A DNA stretch of 64,000 nucleotides, from NCBI GenBank assembly GCA_963738425.1, contig CAVTWT010000010.1, forward strand, positions 1 to 64,000, read 5' to 3'. Below, in pieces: positions 32,498 to 41,514 of this stretch; the first letter of the stretch is position 1, and each line of letters opens with the position of its first letter. The notes under the pieces were generated by a model. The model was not told the DNA's origin. It saw only the letters and a list, made by a program, of their open reading frames with translations, and made no database searches. The position numbers and the translations under genes were made by a program. This stretch comes from CADEEN01 sp963738425. Its GTDB lineage: Bacteria > Pseudomonadota > Gammaproteobacteria > Burkholderiales > Burkholderiaceae_C.

Positions 32498-33658
32498 ATG
32501 TTCAAGTACTTCCCAACCAACTACGTCTGGAATCTATCCGTCGACCTCGCGATCGAGATGGGGGCCAAGATGGGCGAGATCGAGGAGATGTGCGCGCCGC
32601 TGCAGGAGGCCGCCAAGGCACCCGACGCCGCCGGCGCACAGGCGTTCCGCGAGACCTGGTCGCGCATGGCCGACAAGCTCTGCACGCTGGCGGACGAGGA
32701 TCGTGTGCGCGGGCGGCTGCTGTCCGCCGGCGAGAAGTACAACCGCGCTGCGACCTACTACCTCACCGCCGAGCGCCTGCAGGCGCATGGCGCTGCGGGA
32801 CGGCTGGCGCTGTACGAGCGCTTCCTCGATGTGTTCGCGCAGGGGCTGGAACTCAGCGGCGACAACTGCCAGCGCGTCGAGATCCCGTACGAGGGCAAGC
32901 ACATTGCCGGACTCTACGTGCGCGCAGAGGGCGTCGAGGGCCGGGCGCCAGTCCTCGTCCAACTCAACGGGCTGGATTCGACCAAGGAGATGAAGTACCG
33001 CGTCGGCCTGCCGGCCTGGCTGGCGCGTCGCGGTGTCTCTTCACTGGTGATCGACCAGCCGGGCACCGGCGAGGCCCTTCGGCTGCACGGCATGACCGCG
33101 CGCTACGACGCCGAGCATTGGGCGAGCCGCGTTGTCGATTGGCTCGAGAGCCGCGTCGACGTCGACCCGAAGCGCATCGGCTGCGAGGGCGTTTCGCTGG
33201 GCGGCTATTACTGCCCGCGCGCGGTGGCGTTCGAGCCGCGCTTCGCCTGTGGCGTGGTGTGGGGCGCCAACCACGACTGGCGCGATGTGCAGAAGCGCCG
33301 TCTGGAGAAGGAAGGCAACTTCCCGGTGCCGCACTACTGGGCGCACGTGATGTGGGTGTGGGGCGCGAAGGACATGGACGACTTCATGCGCATCGCCGAG
33401 AACGTGCACCTCGACGGCGTGGTCGAGCGCATCAAGGTGCCGTTCCTGGTCACGCACGGCGAGAAGGATTCGCAGATTCCCCTGAAGTGGGCGCACCGAA
33501 CCTACGAACAACTCGTCAACAGCCCGAAGCGCGAACTCAAGGTCTTCACCGACCGTGAGGGCGGTGTCCAGCACTCGAGCTTCGACAACAGCATCAACGC
33601 CGGCCACTACATCGCCGATTGGGTGGCCGAAACCTTGGGTGGAAGGACCTCAGCATGA
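32498..33658 (+). CDS. Alpha/beta hydrolase (FrsA / 2,6-dihydroxypseudooxynicotine hydrolase-like)
   Basis: A 386-aa protein. A helical N-terminal lid domain of about 130 residues precedes the alpha/beta core. The nucleophile elbow is GVSLGG, the acid is in THGEKDSQIP, and the His is in GGVQHSS. The layout matches DHPON hydrolase, which breaks a C-C bond, and related esterases. In this cluster it would follow ring cleavage or act on a beta-diketone. ATG 32498 is the likely start, since the upstream in-frame GTG lies in the DoxX remnant. Confidence 0.8.
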   Translation: MFKYFPTNYVWNLSVDLAIEMGAKMGEIEEMCAPLQEAAKAPDAAGAQAFRETWSRMADKLCTLADEDRVRGRLLSAGEKYNRAATYYLTAERLQAHGAAGRLALYERFLDVFAQGLELSGDNCQRVEIPYEGKHIAGLYVRAEGVEGRAPVLVQLNGLDSTKEMKYRVGLPAWLARRGVSSLVIDQPGTGEALRLHGMTARYDAEHWASRVVDWLESRVDVDPKRIGCEGVSLGGYYCPRAVAFEPRFACGVVWGANHDWRDVQKRRLEKEGNFPVPHYWAHVMWVWGAKDMDDFMRIAENVHLDGVVERIKVPFLVTHGEKDSQIPLKWAHRTYEQLVNSPKRELKVFTDREGGVQHSSFDNSINAGHYIADWVAETLGGRTSA

Positions 33659-34080
33659 ACATCATCGGACCCGACGCGCTCGTCTTTGGCGTCGACGACA
33701 TCGCCGCTTGCAGCCGGTACCTGATCGACTATGGCTTGAAGCCGGTCGGCGTCACCGACAAGGGCGGCCGCTTCGAGGCGGTCGACGGCACCGCGATCGT
33801 GCTCGCTCGCGAGGACGACCCAACACTGCCTGCCGGCCTCGGTACCGCGAATCGCCTGCGCAAGACGATCTACGGCGTGGCAGACGCGGCAACGCTGGAT
33901 GCCGTTGCGCGTGAACTGCGGCGCGACCGCGAAGTGAAGTCGCTGCCCGACGGCTCGATCGAAGCGGTCGACGACATGGGCTTCGCGCTCGGTTTCCAGA
34001 TCACCGTGCGGCGGCCGCTCGTCCCCGCGCGCCGAGAGGATCAACTCGCCGGGTTCCGCACCGCAGCGCGAGGCCAATGA
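33655..34080 (+). CDS. VOC (extradiol dioxygenase-like) protein, N-terminal half, frameshifted
   Basis: A 141-aa product: the first VOC domain (PDALVFGVDDIAACSRYLID to MGFALGFQITV) of a two-domain protein. After about codon 125 the frame reads REDQLAGFR and stops at 34080. The family-like continuation INSPGSAPQREANEIAV is found in the +1 frame and leads straight into the second domain. The total span 33655-34609 is one base more than a multiple of three, so a single inserted base near 34030-34040 explains it. ATGA overlap with the hydrolase gene. Confidence 0.75.
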   Translation: MNIIGPDALVFGVDDIAACSRYLIDYGLKPVGVTDKGGRFEAVDGTAIVLAREDDPTLPAGLGTANRLRKTIYGVADAATLDAVARELRRDREVKSLPDGSIEAVDDMGFALGFQITVRRPLVPARREDQLAGFRTAARGQ

Positions 34081-34120
34081 GATCGCGGTCAACGAGAACG
34101 CCGACTGCTCGCCGCTGACC

Positions 34121-34609
34121 TTGTCCCACGTCGTGTACTTCGTTCCCGACGAGGCCAAGGCCACCGCCTTCTATACGCAGCGTCTGGGATTTCGCATCAC
34201 CGACCGGCTGGGCGGTGCCGGGCCCTTCCTGCGCCCGCAGGGCACGCTCGACCATCACACGCTGTTCCTGATCCAGACGCCGCCGCAGATGAAGGGCGTC
34301 GAACACTTCACGTTCCACGTGGCCGGACCGACCGCGATGATGCAGGCGGGGTACCGATTTGTCGGCAAGGGCTACGAGTCGTTCTGGGGTCCGGGGCGGC
34401 ATCGCATGGGTTCCAACTGGTTCTGGTACTTCAACAGCCCGCTCGGCTGTCACGTCGAGTACGACGCCGACATGGACCTGCACGACGACCGCTGGATCGG
34501 TCGAGAGGTCCCGATGAGCCCCGACGCATCGCAGCTGTTCCTGTTCCAGAGCCGCGAGAAGTGGGCCCCGGGTGGCCCGCCGCCCGGTGCCGCGGGCGAT
34601 CGCCACTGA
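34121..34609 (+). CDS. VOC (extradiol dioxygenase-like) protein, C-terminal half
   Basis: Second VOC domain, at least 162 aa. Metal ligands of type I extradiol dioxygenases are all visible: His in LSHVVYFVPD, His in EHFTFHV and Glu in CHVEYDADMD, so the catalytic half is intact. The frame is open back to about 34040 and continues the upstream domain after correcting one base. A TTG at 34121 is the only likely independent start. Ring cleavage of a catechol-type intermediate is the inferred role. It is either a real mutation or a sequencing error. Confidence 0.72.
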   Translation: MSHVVYFVPDEAKATAFYTQRLGFRITDRLGGAGPFLRPQGTLDHHTLFLIQTPPQMKGVEHFTFHVAGPTAMMQAGYRFVGKGYESFWGPGRHRMGSNWFWYFNSPLGCHVEYDADMDLHDDRWIGREVPMSPDASQLFLFQSREKWAPGGPPPGAAGDRH

Positions 34610-34618
34610 AGCGCGGCG

Positions 34619-34978
34619 ATGCAGGTGCTGCTCGCGAACATCGACGAGATCGCCGACGGCGACTCGCGCGGCTTCGACCCCGGCGGGTCGGGACGCGACA
34701 CGATGTTCGTCGTGCGGCGGGGCAACGCGCTGCATGCCTACCGCAATGCCTGTCCTCACGTTGACGGCGCCCCGCTGCCGTGGCGCAAGGACGCTTATCT
34801 CAGCGCCGACCGGAGCCACATCGTGTGCTACGCGCACGGCGCGAAGTTCGACATCACGAGCGGCATCTGCGTGCTGGGGCCCTGTGAGGGCCAGGCGCTG
34901 ACGCGGGTCGCGATCCACAACCTTCCCGGCGGCGAGATCGCACTCGCCGCCGATGCAAACCAGGAGACAACATCATGA
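34619..34978 (+). CDS. Rieske [2Fe-2S] ferredoxin-like protein
   Basis: A 119-aa small Rieske protein with ligands in ACPHVDG and CYAHGAKFD, giving the C-x-H...C-x2-H set. A final LPGGEIAL strand is typical of NirD/BphF-like domains. No Rieske oxygenase alpha subunit is encoded nearby, so its partner may be one of the flavin monooxygenases or a distant oxygenase. The stop overlaps the next ATG (ATGA). Confidence 0.85.
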   Translation: MQVLLANIDEIADGDSRGFDPGGSGRDTMFVVRRGNALHAYRNACPHVDGAPLPWRKDAYLSADRSHIVCYAHGAKFDITSGICVLGPCEGQALTRVAIHNLPGGEIALAADANQETTS

Positions 34979-36102
34979 GTGCTGCTGCACGCCGCGTTCT
35001 CGTCGTTGGAGGCGGCTTCTCCGGCATGGCCGCCGCGATCGAGCTGCGCAAGCTCGGTGTCGAGGTCGAGGTGGTCGAGATCGACCCGGGCTGGCGCAGC
35101 TACGGTGCCGGCATCAGCCTGGGTGGCGCAACGCTGAGGGCTTTCAAGACCCTCGGCATCCTCGAGGAGTTCCTGCGCCTGGGCAACGCCGCCGATGGCG
35201 TCGAGATTCTCGCGGCTGACGGCGCGCTGCTGACCACGCTGCCGACACCCCGGCTGGCAGGCCCTGACGTGCCGGGTGGCGGCGCGATCATGCGTCCGGT
35301 TCTGGCGAGCATCCTGGCGCAGGCCACGCGCGCCTGCGGGGCCGAGGTGCGCCTGGGCTGCACCTTCACATCGATCGACCAGGATGCAGAGGGGGTGGAC
35401 GTCGGCTTCACGGACGGTCAACGCCGGCGCTATGACCTGGTGGTCGGCGCGGACGGCCTGTACTCGAAGACCCGCGAGGCTGTGTTTCCACAGGCGCCGA
35501 AGCCGCGCTATAGCGGCCAGGCGGTCTGGCGCGCGGTGCTGCCCCGCCCGCCGGAGGTCAACGCGGCCAAGATGTGGATGGGCCGCGTCAAGCCCGGCGT
35601 CAACCCGGTGTCGAAGGAGGAGATGTACCTCTTCGTCACCGAGCACCGGCCAACCAACGATCACGTGGACCCCGAGACCTTCGCGCCGCAACTGCGTGCC
35701 CTCCTGGCGGACTTTCCAGCGCCGCTGCTCCAGGCCATCCGGGAACAGATCACACCGCAGTCCAGCATCGTCTACCGGCCGCTCGAGGCCCTGCTGTTGC
35801 CCCAGCCCTGGCACGTCGGACGCGTGGTGCTGATCGGCGACACGGTGCACGCAACGACACCGCACCTCGCTTCCGGGGCCTGCATCGGCATCGAAGATGC
35901 GCTGGTGCTGGCCGAGGAGGTGGGGCGTCAGGCGTCCTCCGCCGCCGCGATCGACGCCTTCGAGCGGCGGCGCTGGGAGCGTTGCCGCATGGTGGTCGAG
36001 AACTCGCTGCGCCTGGGCGAGATCGAGATGACCAATGGCAGCAAGGACGAACACGCGCAGATCATGCGCAGCTCGCTCATGGCGCTGGCCCAGCCCATCT
36101 GA
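34975..36102 (+). CDS. FAD-dependent aromatic hydroxylase (PHBH family)
   Basis: A 375-aa class A flavin monooxygenase with all motifs: FAD-binding GGGFSGMAAAI, the DG motif VVGADGLYS, and the GD motif LIGDTVHATTPH. It resembles salicylate and 6-hydroxynicotinate 3-monooxygenase-type enzymes, which hydroxylate or decarboxylate-hydroxylate aromatic rings with NAD(P)H. It would supply the diol for the VOC dioxygenase upstream. It is coupled to the Rieske gene by a 4-base overlap. Confidence 0.88.
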   Translation: MSAAARRVLVVGGGFSGMAAAIELRKLGVEVEVVEIDPGWRSYGAGISLGGATLRAFKTLGILEEFLRLGNAADGVEILAADGALLTTLPTPRLAGPDVPGGGAIMRPVLASILAQATRACGAEVRLGCTFTSIDQDAEGVDVGFTDGQRRRYDLVVGADGLYSKTREAVFPQAPKPRYSGQAVWRAVLPRPPEVNAAKMWMGRVKPGVNPVSKEEMYLFVTEHRPTNDHVDPETFAPQLRALLADFPAPLLQAIREQITPQSSIVYRPLEALLLPQPWHVGRVVLIGDTVHATTPHLASGACIGIEDALVLAEEVGRQASSAAAIDAFERRRWERCRMVVENSLRLGEIEMTNGSKDEHAQIMRSSLMALAQPI

Positions 36103-36115
36103 AGGGAGTGCCGAC

Positions 36116-37291
36116 ATGACACGCACTGATTCGCGGCGCGGCCGCATCGCGCTGATGGTGGCCCACTGCGCCGGCATGGTTGACCTGGTGGCGCTGCCCG
36201 TGTGGGTGGGCAGCCTGGTCCAGCACTACCGCTTCGACCCCCAGCAGGCCGGCGGCCTGGCCACCTTGTTCCTGCTGGGTGCAGTGGCCGCGAGCTTGGC
36301 GCTGGCCACGCGCTTTGGCCGTCTGAACGGGCGCTGGGTGGCTGCGCTCGGGTTTGGTGGTTCGGCGCTGGCCTTCGGGCTGCTCACGCAGGTGCAGCAC
36401 TACGGGGCGATGGCTGCGCTGCACGCGCTGGCCGGCCTGGCCGCGGGTTCGGCGCTGAGCGTCACGCACGGCACGATCGCGCGCAGTGTCAACCCGCACC
36501 GGCTGTTTGCGCTTGTCGGCATCGCGCTGGGTGTGTTCGCAGTGGTCTTCCTGGGCGGTGCGTCGCAGCTCGTCACGGCGCGCGGCGGTTCGACCTTGTT
36601 CATGCTGTTTGCGTTCGTGATGGTGATTGCAACGCTGACTGCGCTGGTGGCGTTCCCGGTGGCCGATGCGCCACCCGCTGTTGCAGCCGGAACGCGGCCC
36701 ACAGCGGCACGCGGCAGTGCACCGATCAGCCGCGCCGTCTGGTTCGGCATCGCCGGCATCTGCGCGATGGCGCTGGTGCAGTCGATGACCTTCGCGTTCC
36801 TCGAGCGCGTCGGCCGGGACCGGGGTTTCGAAGCCGGCGCGATTACCGGTGTGCTGGTGGCGCTGGGCCTCGTCAACCTGCTGCCGGCAGCGCTGGCCGC
36901 GCTGCTCGAGAAGCGCTGGCCCGCGCGCCGCGTGCTGCTGGCCGGTGCGGCGGTGCAGGCGCTGCTGGCGGCCACGATCATGGGCTCGACCGGCTTCGTG
37001 CCCTACGCCGGCGCAGCCAGTGTGTTCGTGGCGGTGATGATCTTCTCGCACACCTTCGCCTTTGGCCTGCTGGCCCGCCTGGAGCCGAGCGGGCGCGCGC
37101 TCGCGGCCACGCCGGCCATGCTGATGGCCGGCGCCGCCATCGGCCCGGTGTTGGGCGGCACGCTGGTCAAGGCCTTCGGCTACGGCAGCCTGGCCGTCGC
37201 GGCGGCGCTGGTCGCGGCCGTTGCGCTGTTCTGCTTTTCACGTCTGCCGTCGGCTCCCGCCGCGGCGGCACCTCGGGAGTCACTCGCATGA
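36116..37291 (+). CDS. MFS transporter
   Basis: A 391-aa protein with about 12 hydrophobic segments arranged in two halves and a Gly/Ala-rich composition usual in MFS carriers. No substrate-specific motif is clear to me. Position between the hydroxylase and cyclase genes suggests import of the pathway substrate. Its stop overlaps the next start as ATGA. Confidence 0.85.
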   Translation: MTRTDSRRGRIALMVAHCAGMVDLVALPVWVGSLVQHYRFDPQQAGGLATLFLLGAVAASLALATRFGRLNGRWVAALGFGGSALAFGLLTQVQHYGAMAALHALAGLAAGSALSVTHGTIARSVNPHRLFALVGIALGVFAVVFLGGASQLVTARGGSTLFMLFAFVMVIATLTALVAFPVADAPPAVAAGTRPTAARGSAPISRAVWFGIAGICAMALVQSMTFAFLERVGRDRGFEAGAITGVLVALGLVNLLPAALAALLEKRWPARRVLLAGAAVQALLAATIMGSTGFVPYAGAASVFVAVMIFSHTFAFGLLARLEPSGRALAATPAMLMAGAAIGPVLGGTLVKAFGYGSLAVAAALVAAVALFCFSRLPSAPAAAAPRESLA

Positions 37292-38109
37292 AACCGCAAC
37301 GCCCCAACCGTCGTTTCGTCGATCTGTCGATCTACCTCGAGAACGACGTGCTCTCCGACCCGCCGCTGCTGGCGCCGAAGATCACCTACCAGAAGCACGC
37401 CGACACCCTGCCCGAGTTCATGGCCATGCTGCCGGGCACGAAGCCCGAGGACTACCCCGACGGCGAGGCCGCCGCGGCCGAGTGGGTGACGCTGACCACG
37501 CACAACGGCACGCACCTCGACGCGCCGTATCACTTCCATTCCACGCAGGACGCGAAGAATGGTGGCACGCGGCCCTCGATCACGATCGACCAGGTGCCGC
37601 TGGAGTGGTGCTTCCAGAGCGGCGTGAAGCTGGACTTCCGCCACTTCCCCGATGGTTACGTGGCCACGGCGGCCGACGTCGAAGCCGAGCTGCAACGCAT
37701 CGGCCATCAACTGCAGCCGCTGGACATCGTGGTCGTCAACACGCGCGCGGGCTCGCGCTACGGCCACAACGACTTCGTCAGCGCCGGCTGCGGCATGGGT
37801 TACGAGGCCACGATGTACCTGCTGGAGCGCGGTGTGCGACTGACCGGGACCGACGCGTGGAGTTGGGACGCCCCGTTCTCCTACACCGCGAAGAAGGTCG
37901 CCGAGACGGGCAACAAGGCGCTGATCTGGGAAGGCCACAAGGCCGGGCGCGACATCGGCTACTGCCACCTCGAAAAGCTGCACAACCTGGAAGCGCTGCC
38001 GGGGCATGGCTTCACGATCAGTTGCTTCCCTCACAAGATCCGCGGCGCCTCGGCTGGGTGGACGCGCGCGGTGGCCATTTTCGAGGGGCCTGCAGATGGT
38101 CATGCCTGA
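37288..38109 (+). CDS. Cyclase-family metal hydrolase (kynurenine formamidase-like)
   Basis: A 273-aa protein of the cyclase family. The metal-binding signature is HNGTHLDAPYHF, with further ligands likely in GTDAWSWD and the C-terminal HKLE-like region. Members hydrolyse formyl-amides, isatin or lactone-like bonds. Within this cluster, opening of a cyclic or amide intermediate is likely. It overlaps the TTT gene by 14 bases. Confidence 0.85.
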   Translation: MKPQRPNRRFVDLSIYLENDVLSDPPLLAPKITYQKHADTLPEFMAMLPGTKPEDYPDGEAAAAEWVTLTTHNGTHLDAPYHFHSTQDAKNGGTRPSITIDQVPLEWCFQSGVKLDFRHFPDGYVATAADVEAELQRIGHQLQPLDIVVVNTRAGSRYGHNDFVSAGCGMGYEATMYLLERGVRLTGTDAWSWDAPFSYTAKKVAETGNKALIWEGHKAGRDIGYCHLEKLHNLEALPGHGFTISCFPHKIRGASAGWTRAVAIFEGPADGHA

Positions 38110-39082
38110 ACGCTGCCCGGGTCGCCGCGCCGTCGTGAGGGCGGGTGCTGCTCTTGCCGCCGCGGTCCTTTCACCGGCGGTACTCGCGCAGACACGCTAC
38201 CCGTCGCGCCCGGTGCGACTCTTCGTGCCGTTCCCCGCCGGGACGTCGCCCGACGTGATCGCCCGGCTGTGGGGCGAGCGGTTCGCGAAGTCGACCGGGC
38301 AGGCGATCGTGGTCGAAAACAAGCCCGGTGCCGCCACGATCATCGCCGCGCAGTCGGTCATGACGGCGCCGCCAGACGGCCACACGCTGTTCTGGACCGT
38401 CAACAACACCTTCTCGATCAATCCCTTCGTCTATCGCAAGCTGCCGTACAGCGCCGACGACTTCGTCCCGGTCACGCGCATCCTTTCGGTGCCCTTCGTT
38501 CTGCTCGTGTCAGCCGAATCGAAGCTGCGCACGCTCGATGAACTTGTCAAGGCGGCAAAGGCAAGTCCCGGCACTCTGACCTACGCCAGCCCGGGGATCG
38601 GTACGTCGCCGCATGTGGTGATGGCGCGCCTGCTGAACGCGGCCGGCGTGACGATCACGCATGTGCCATACAAGGAAAACTACATGCCGGACGTCATTGC
38701 GCAGCGCATCGACGTCGCCTTCGACGCCAGCACGACTGCCATCGGTCAGATCAAGGGCGGCAAAGTGCGCGCGCTGGGCATCTCGAGCGCCGCGCGCGTC
38801 GAAGCGCTGAAGGACATCGCCCCGATCGGCGACACCCACCCGGGGTTCGTCGGTGAGTCCTGGCACGGCGTGTTCGCCCCCAAAGGCACGCCGGGCGACA
38901 TCGTCTCGGCGATCGTCGAGCACTCGCAGAGCATCGTCGGTGCCGCGGACTTTCGCAGCACGCTCACGGGTTACGGGTTGGTGCCGGTCGGCGGCACGTC
39001 CTCGGAGTTCCGCCGCTTCCTCGTCGACGACGCACGCGGCTGGGCGGAAGTCATCCGCTCGAACAACATCGCGGTCGAGTGA
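38096..39082 (+). CDS. TTT (Bug) periplasmic substrate-binding protein
   Basis: A 328-aa tripartite tricarboxylate transporter receptor. The signal peptide is cleaved after VLA-Q. Family motifs include RLFVPFPAGTSPDVIAR, VENKPGAATIIAA and LTYASPGIGTSPHV. These proteins bind carboxylates. No TctA/TctB membrane genes lie nearby, as is common for the expanded Bug family in Burkholderiales, so it may serve a remote permease or act as a sensor. ATG 38096 and 38102 are both possible. Confidence 0.88.
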   Translation: MVMPERCPGRRAVVRAGAALAAAVLSPAVLAQTRYPSRPVRLFVPFPAGTSPDVIARLWGERFAKSTGQAIVVENKPGAATIIAAQSVMTAPPDGHTLFWTVNNTFSINPFVYRKLPYSADDFVPVTRILSVPFVLLVSAESKLRTLDELVKAAKASPGTLTYASPGIGTSPHVVMARLLNAAGVTITHVPYKENYMPDVIAQRIDVAFDASTTAIGQIKGGKVRALGISSAARVEALKDIAPIGDTHPGFVGESWHGVFAPKGTPGDIVSAIVEHSQSIVGAADFRSTLTGYGLVPVGGTSSEFRRFLVDDARGWAEVIRSNNIAVE

Positions 39083-39154
39083 TGCAGGCATTCCCCGGAT
39101 CCAATCTCGACCGCCAGTGACGGCGCGGTCGTTTTCCCCGTACAGGAGCCAAGC

Positions 39155-39733
39155 ATGGGTTTTCCAGCCATTCATCGGGTCGTGACGGGCCACGATGCCG
39201 AGGGCAAGGCCATCGTGGCGAGCGACGGGCCGCTGTCCACCGTGGTCGAGCTGACCGCGCTTCCCGGCACCGTCTTTCACGAGGTGTGGAGCACCGCAGC
39301 GTCGCCCGTGCCGGTCGACAACGGCCCGGACCCGACCGTCGGCCCGCTGATGTTGCCGCCACCCAGGCACGGCACGCGCATCCGCTTCGTCAACATCCCG
39401 CCGGACACCGACGACTACCTCGCGCACGGCGCGGCGCGAATGAAGGACGCCTTCGCGCAGATCGGCGATGTCGCGGCCTCGACGGTCAAGAACGACTCTC
39501 CGCATCCCCTGATGCACCGCACCGAGTCGGTCGACTACGGGATCGTCATCGAAGGCGAGATGACCCTGGTGCTCGACGACTCCGAAGTGCTGCTCAAAGT
39601 GGGCAGCGTGGTGGTGCAGCGCGGCACCAACCATGCATGGGCGAATCGGTCCGGCAAGCCCTGTCGGATGCTGTTCATCCTGGTCGATGGCAAGTTCGAC
39701 GCCGGCGTCGCCGCCGCGCTCGCCAAGCGTTGA
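39155..39733 (+). CDS. Cupin-domain protein
   Basis: A 192-aa protein with one cupin barrel in the C-terminal half: HRTESVDYGIVIEGEMTLVL gives motif 1 and QRGTNHAWANRSGKP gives motif 2, with His, Glu and His available for a metal. The N-terminal 90 residues are extended strands. Many such proteins in aromatic clusters are dioxygenases, isomerases or sensors; the reaction here is unknown. A typical GGAG-like site precedes the ATG. Confidence 0.85.
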   Translation: MGFPAIHRVVTGHDAEGKAIVASDGPLSTVVELTALPGTVFHEVWSTAASPVPVDNGPDPTVGPLMLPPPRHGTRIRFVNIPPDTDDYLAHGAARMKDAFAQIGDVAASTVKNDSPHPLMHRTESVDYGIVIEGEMTLVLDDSEVLLKVGSVVVQRGTNHAWANRSGKPCRMLFILVDGKFDAGVAAALAKR

Positions 39734-39737
39734 CCCA

Positions 39738-40511
39738 GTGAACGGCCTCTTCGATCTTCGAGGGCGGTCGGCATTGGTCACCGGTGCCACGGGTGGCCTC
39801 GGCGCTGCGATTGTCGAGGCGCTTGCGACTCACGGGGCAACGGTGGTTCTCTCCGATCGAGATCCCGGGCGCTGCGAAGCAGCCGCAGCGGACTTGCGCT
39901 CGCGTGGGAACGAGGTGCGAGCGATCGCTGCCGACATGGCCGATGCCTGCTCGACCGACGCCCTGGCCGAAAGCGCGCTTGCCCAATGGGGTCACATCGA
40001 CGTGCTGGTGTGCAACGCCGGCGTTCAGGGTCCGGCTGGCCGCATCGGCGCGATCACCGACGAGGACTGGTCGATGGTGATGGACATCAACCTGAGAAGC
40101 GCGCTGCGTCTGACCGCCCGCTTGATTCCGCGCATGGCCGAGCGCGGCGCGGGCAGCGTGATCCTGATGTCGAGCATCGCAGGGCTGCGGGGCAACGGCG
40201 CGATCGGCCTGTATGGGCTGTCCAAGGCGGCGCTTGCACAACTGGCCCGCAATCTTGCCGTCGAATGGGGCCCGAAGGGGGTGCGCGTGAATGCGATCTC
40301 GCCGGGCCTGATCCGCACGCCGCTGGCGGAGTCGCTGCTCGCCAACGATGACTTCATGCAGCGCCGGCTGGCCGCGACGCCGCTGCGCCGGGTGGGCGAG
40401 CCGCACGAGATTGCCGGGGCGGTCGTGTTCCTCGCCAGCCGAGCTGGCGGCTTCGTCAACGGCCACAACCTCGTCGTCAACGGTGGCACGACCATCTCCG
40501 ACGGCTCCTGA
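39738..40511 (+). CDS. Short-chain dehydrogenase/reductase
   Basis: A 257-aa classical SDR: cofactor motif TGATGGLG, the NAG segment VCNAGVQG, catalytic Ser in LMSSIAG and YGLSK (YxxxK). The Asp at the end of beta-strand 2 (LSDRD) favours NAD. GTG 39738 lies 4 bases after the cupin stop. It would oxidise or reduce an alcohol intermediate of the pathway. Confidence 0.9.
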   Translation: MNGLFDLRGRSALVTGATGGLGAAIVEALATHGATVVLSDRDPGRCEAAAADLRSRGNEVRAIAADMADACSTDALAESALAQWGHIDVLVCNAGVQGPAGRIGAITDEDWSMVMDINLRSALRLTARLIPRMAERGAGSVILMSSIAGLRGNGAIGLYGLSKAALAQLARNLAVEWGPKGVRVNAISPGLIRTPLAESLLANDDFMQRRLAATPLRRVGEPHEIAGAVVFLASRAGGFVNGHNLVVNGGTTISDGS

Positions 40512-40527
40512 ACCTGCAGAGGATCCT

Positions 40528-41514
40528 ATGAAACTTGCCACCCTCAGAGACGGCTCGCTCGACGGCCGGCTCATCGTTGTCTCGCGCGACTTGCGCCGTG
40601 CCGTCGCGGTACCGGCCATTGCGACCAGCCTGCTCGACGCACTCCAGCGATGGGACGCCGTCCACGGCGCGCTGCTGGCCGCCAGCGAGGCGCTCGACGC
40701 GGGGCGCGCACTGGATGCGTTCGCCTTCGATGCGCCGGCTTGCGCCGCACCGTTGCCGCGAGCCCCTCAATGGCTCGACGGCTCGGCGTTCCTGAATCAC
40801 GGTCGGCTGATGGAGAAGGCGTTCAACACGCCGCCGATCCCTGACTTCGACACCATTCCGGTGATGTACCAGGGTGCGAGCGACGACCTGCTCGGGCCCC
40901 ACGATGACATCGCGTTGCCGAGCGAAGGCGACGGCATCGACTTCGAGGGCGAGTTCGGCGTCATCTGCGGGCCGGTGCCGATGGGTGCCTCGCCGGACGA
41001 AGCGCTCGCCTGCGTGCGCCTCGTTGTCCAGATCAACGACTGGAGCCTGCGCGCGCTGGGCCCGCGCGAGATGAAGAGCGGCTTCGGATTCCTTCAGGCC
41101 AAGCCTTCGACAGCGTTTGCTCCCGTGGCGGTGACCCCGGACGAGCTCGGGCCTGCGTGGCGCGACGGACGCGTGCGCATGCGTCTGCACGTCGAGTGGA
41201 ACGCCGAGCGTTTCGGCGAACCGCACGGCGGCGAGATGAACTTCCACTTCGGCGACTTGGTCGCCCACGGTGCACGCACCCGACGGTTGAGCGCAGGGAC
41301 GATCGTCGGTTCGGGAACGGTCTCGAACGTGGCGCGGGACGCGGGCTCGGCGTGTATCGCCGAGCGGCGCGTGATCGAGATCATCGACCAGGGTGCGGCG
41401 CGCACAGGCTTCATGCGCTTCGGGGACCGGGTGCGGATGCGGGCCCGCTTCGATGACGGATCGGAGGGCCCGTTCGGCGTGATCGACCAGCGCGTCGTCA
41501 AGGCGGCGCCATGA
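40528..41514 (+). CDS. Fumarylacetoacetate hydrolase-family protein
   Basis: A 328-aa FAH-superfamily protein. Metal-site acids appear in DFEGEFGVI, then INDWSLR and FGFLQAKPSTAFAP as in fumarylacetoacetases. Members cleave beta-diketo acids or hydrate 2-oxopent-4-enoates after ring fission. It sits between the SDR and an epimerase, with GAGG before the ATG, and its stop overlaps the next start. Confidence 0.88.
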   Translation: MKLATLRDGSLDGRLIVVSRDLRRAVAVPAIATSLLDALQRWDAVHGALLAASEALDAGRALDAFAFDAPACAAPLPRAPQWLDGSAFLNHGRLMEKAFNTPPIPDFDTIPVMYQGASDDLLGPHDDIALPSEGDGIDFEGEFGVICGPVPMGASPDEALACVRLVVQINDWSLRALGPREMKSGFGFLQAKPSTAFAPVAVTPDELGPAWRDGRVRMRLHVEWNAERFGEPHGGEMNFHFGDLVAHGARTRRLSAGTIVGSGTVSNVARDAGSACIAERRVIEIIDQGAARTGFMRFGDRVRMRARFDDGSEGPFGVIDQRVVKAAP

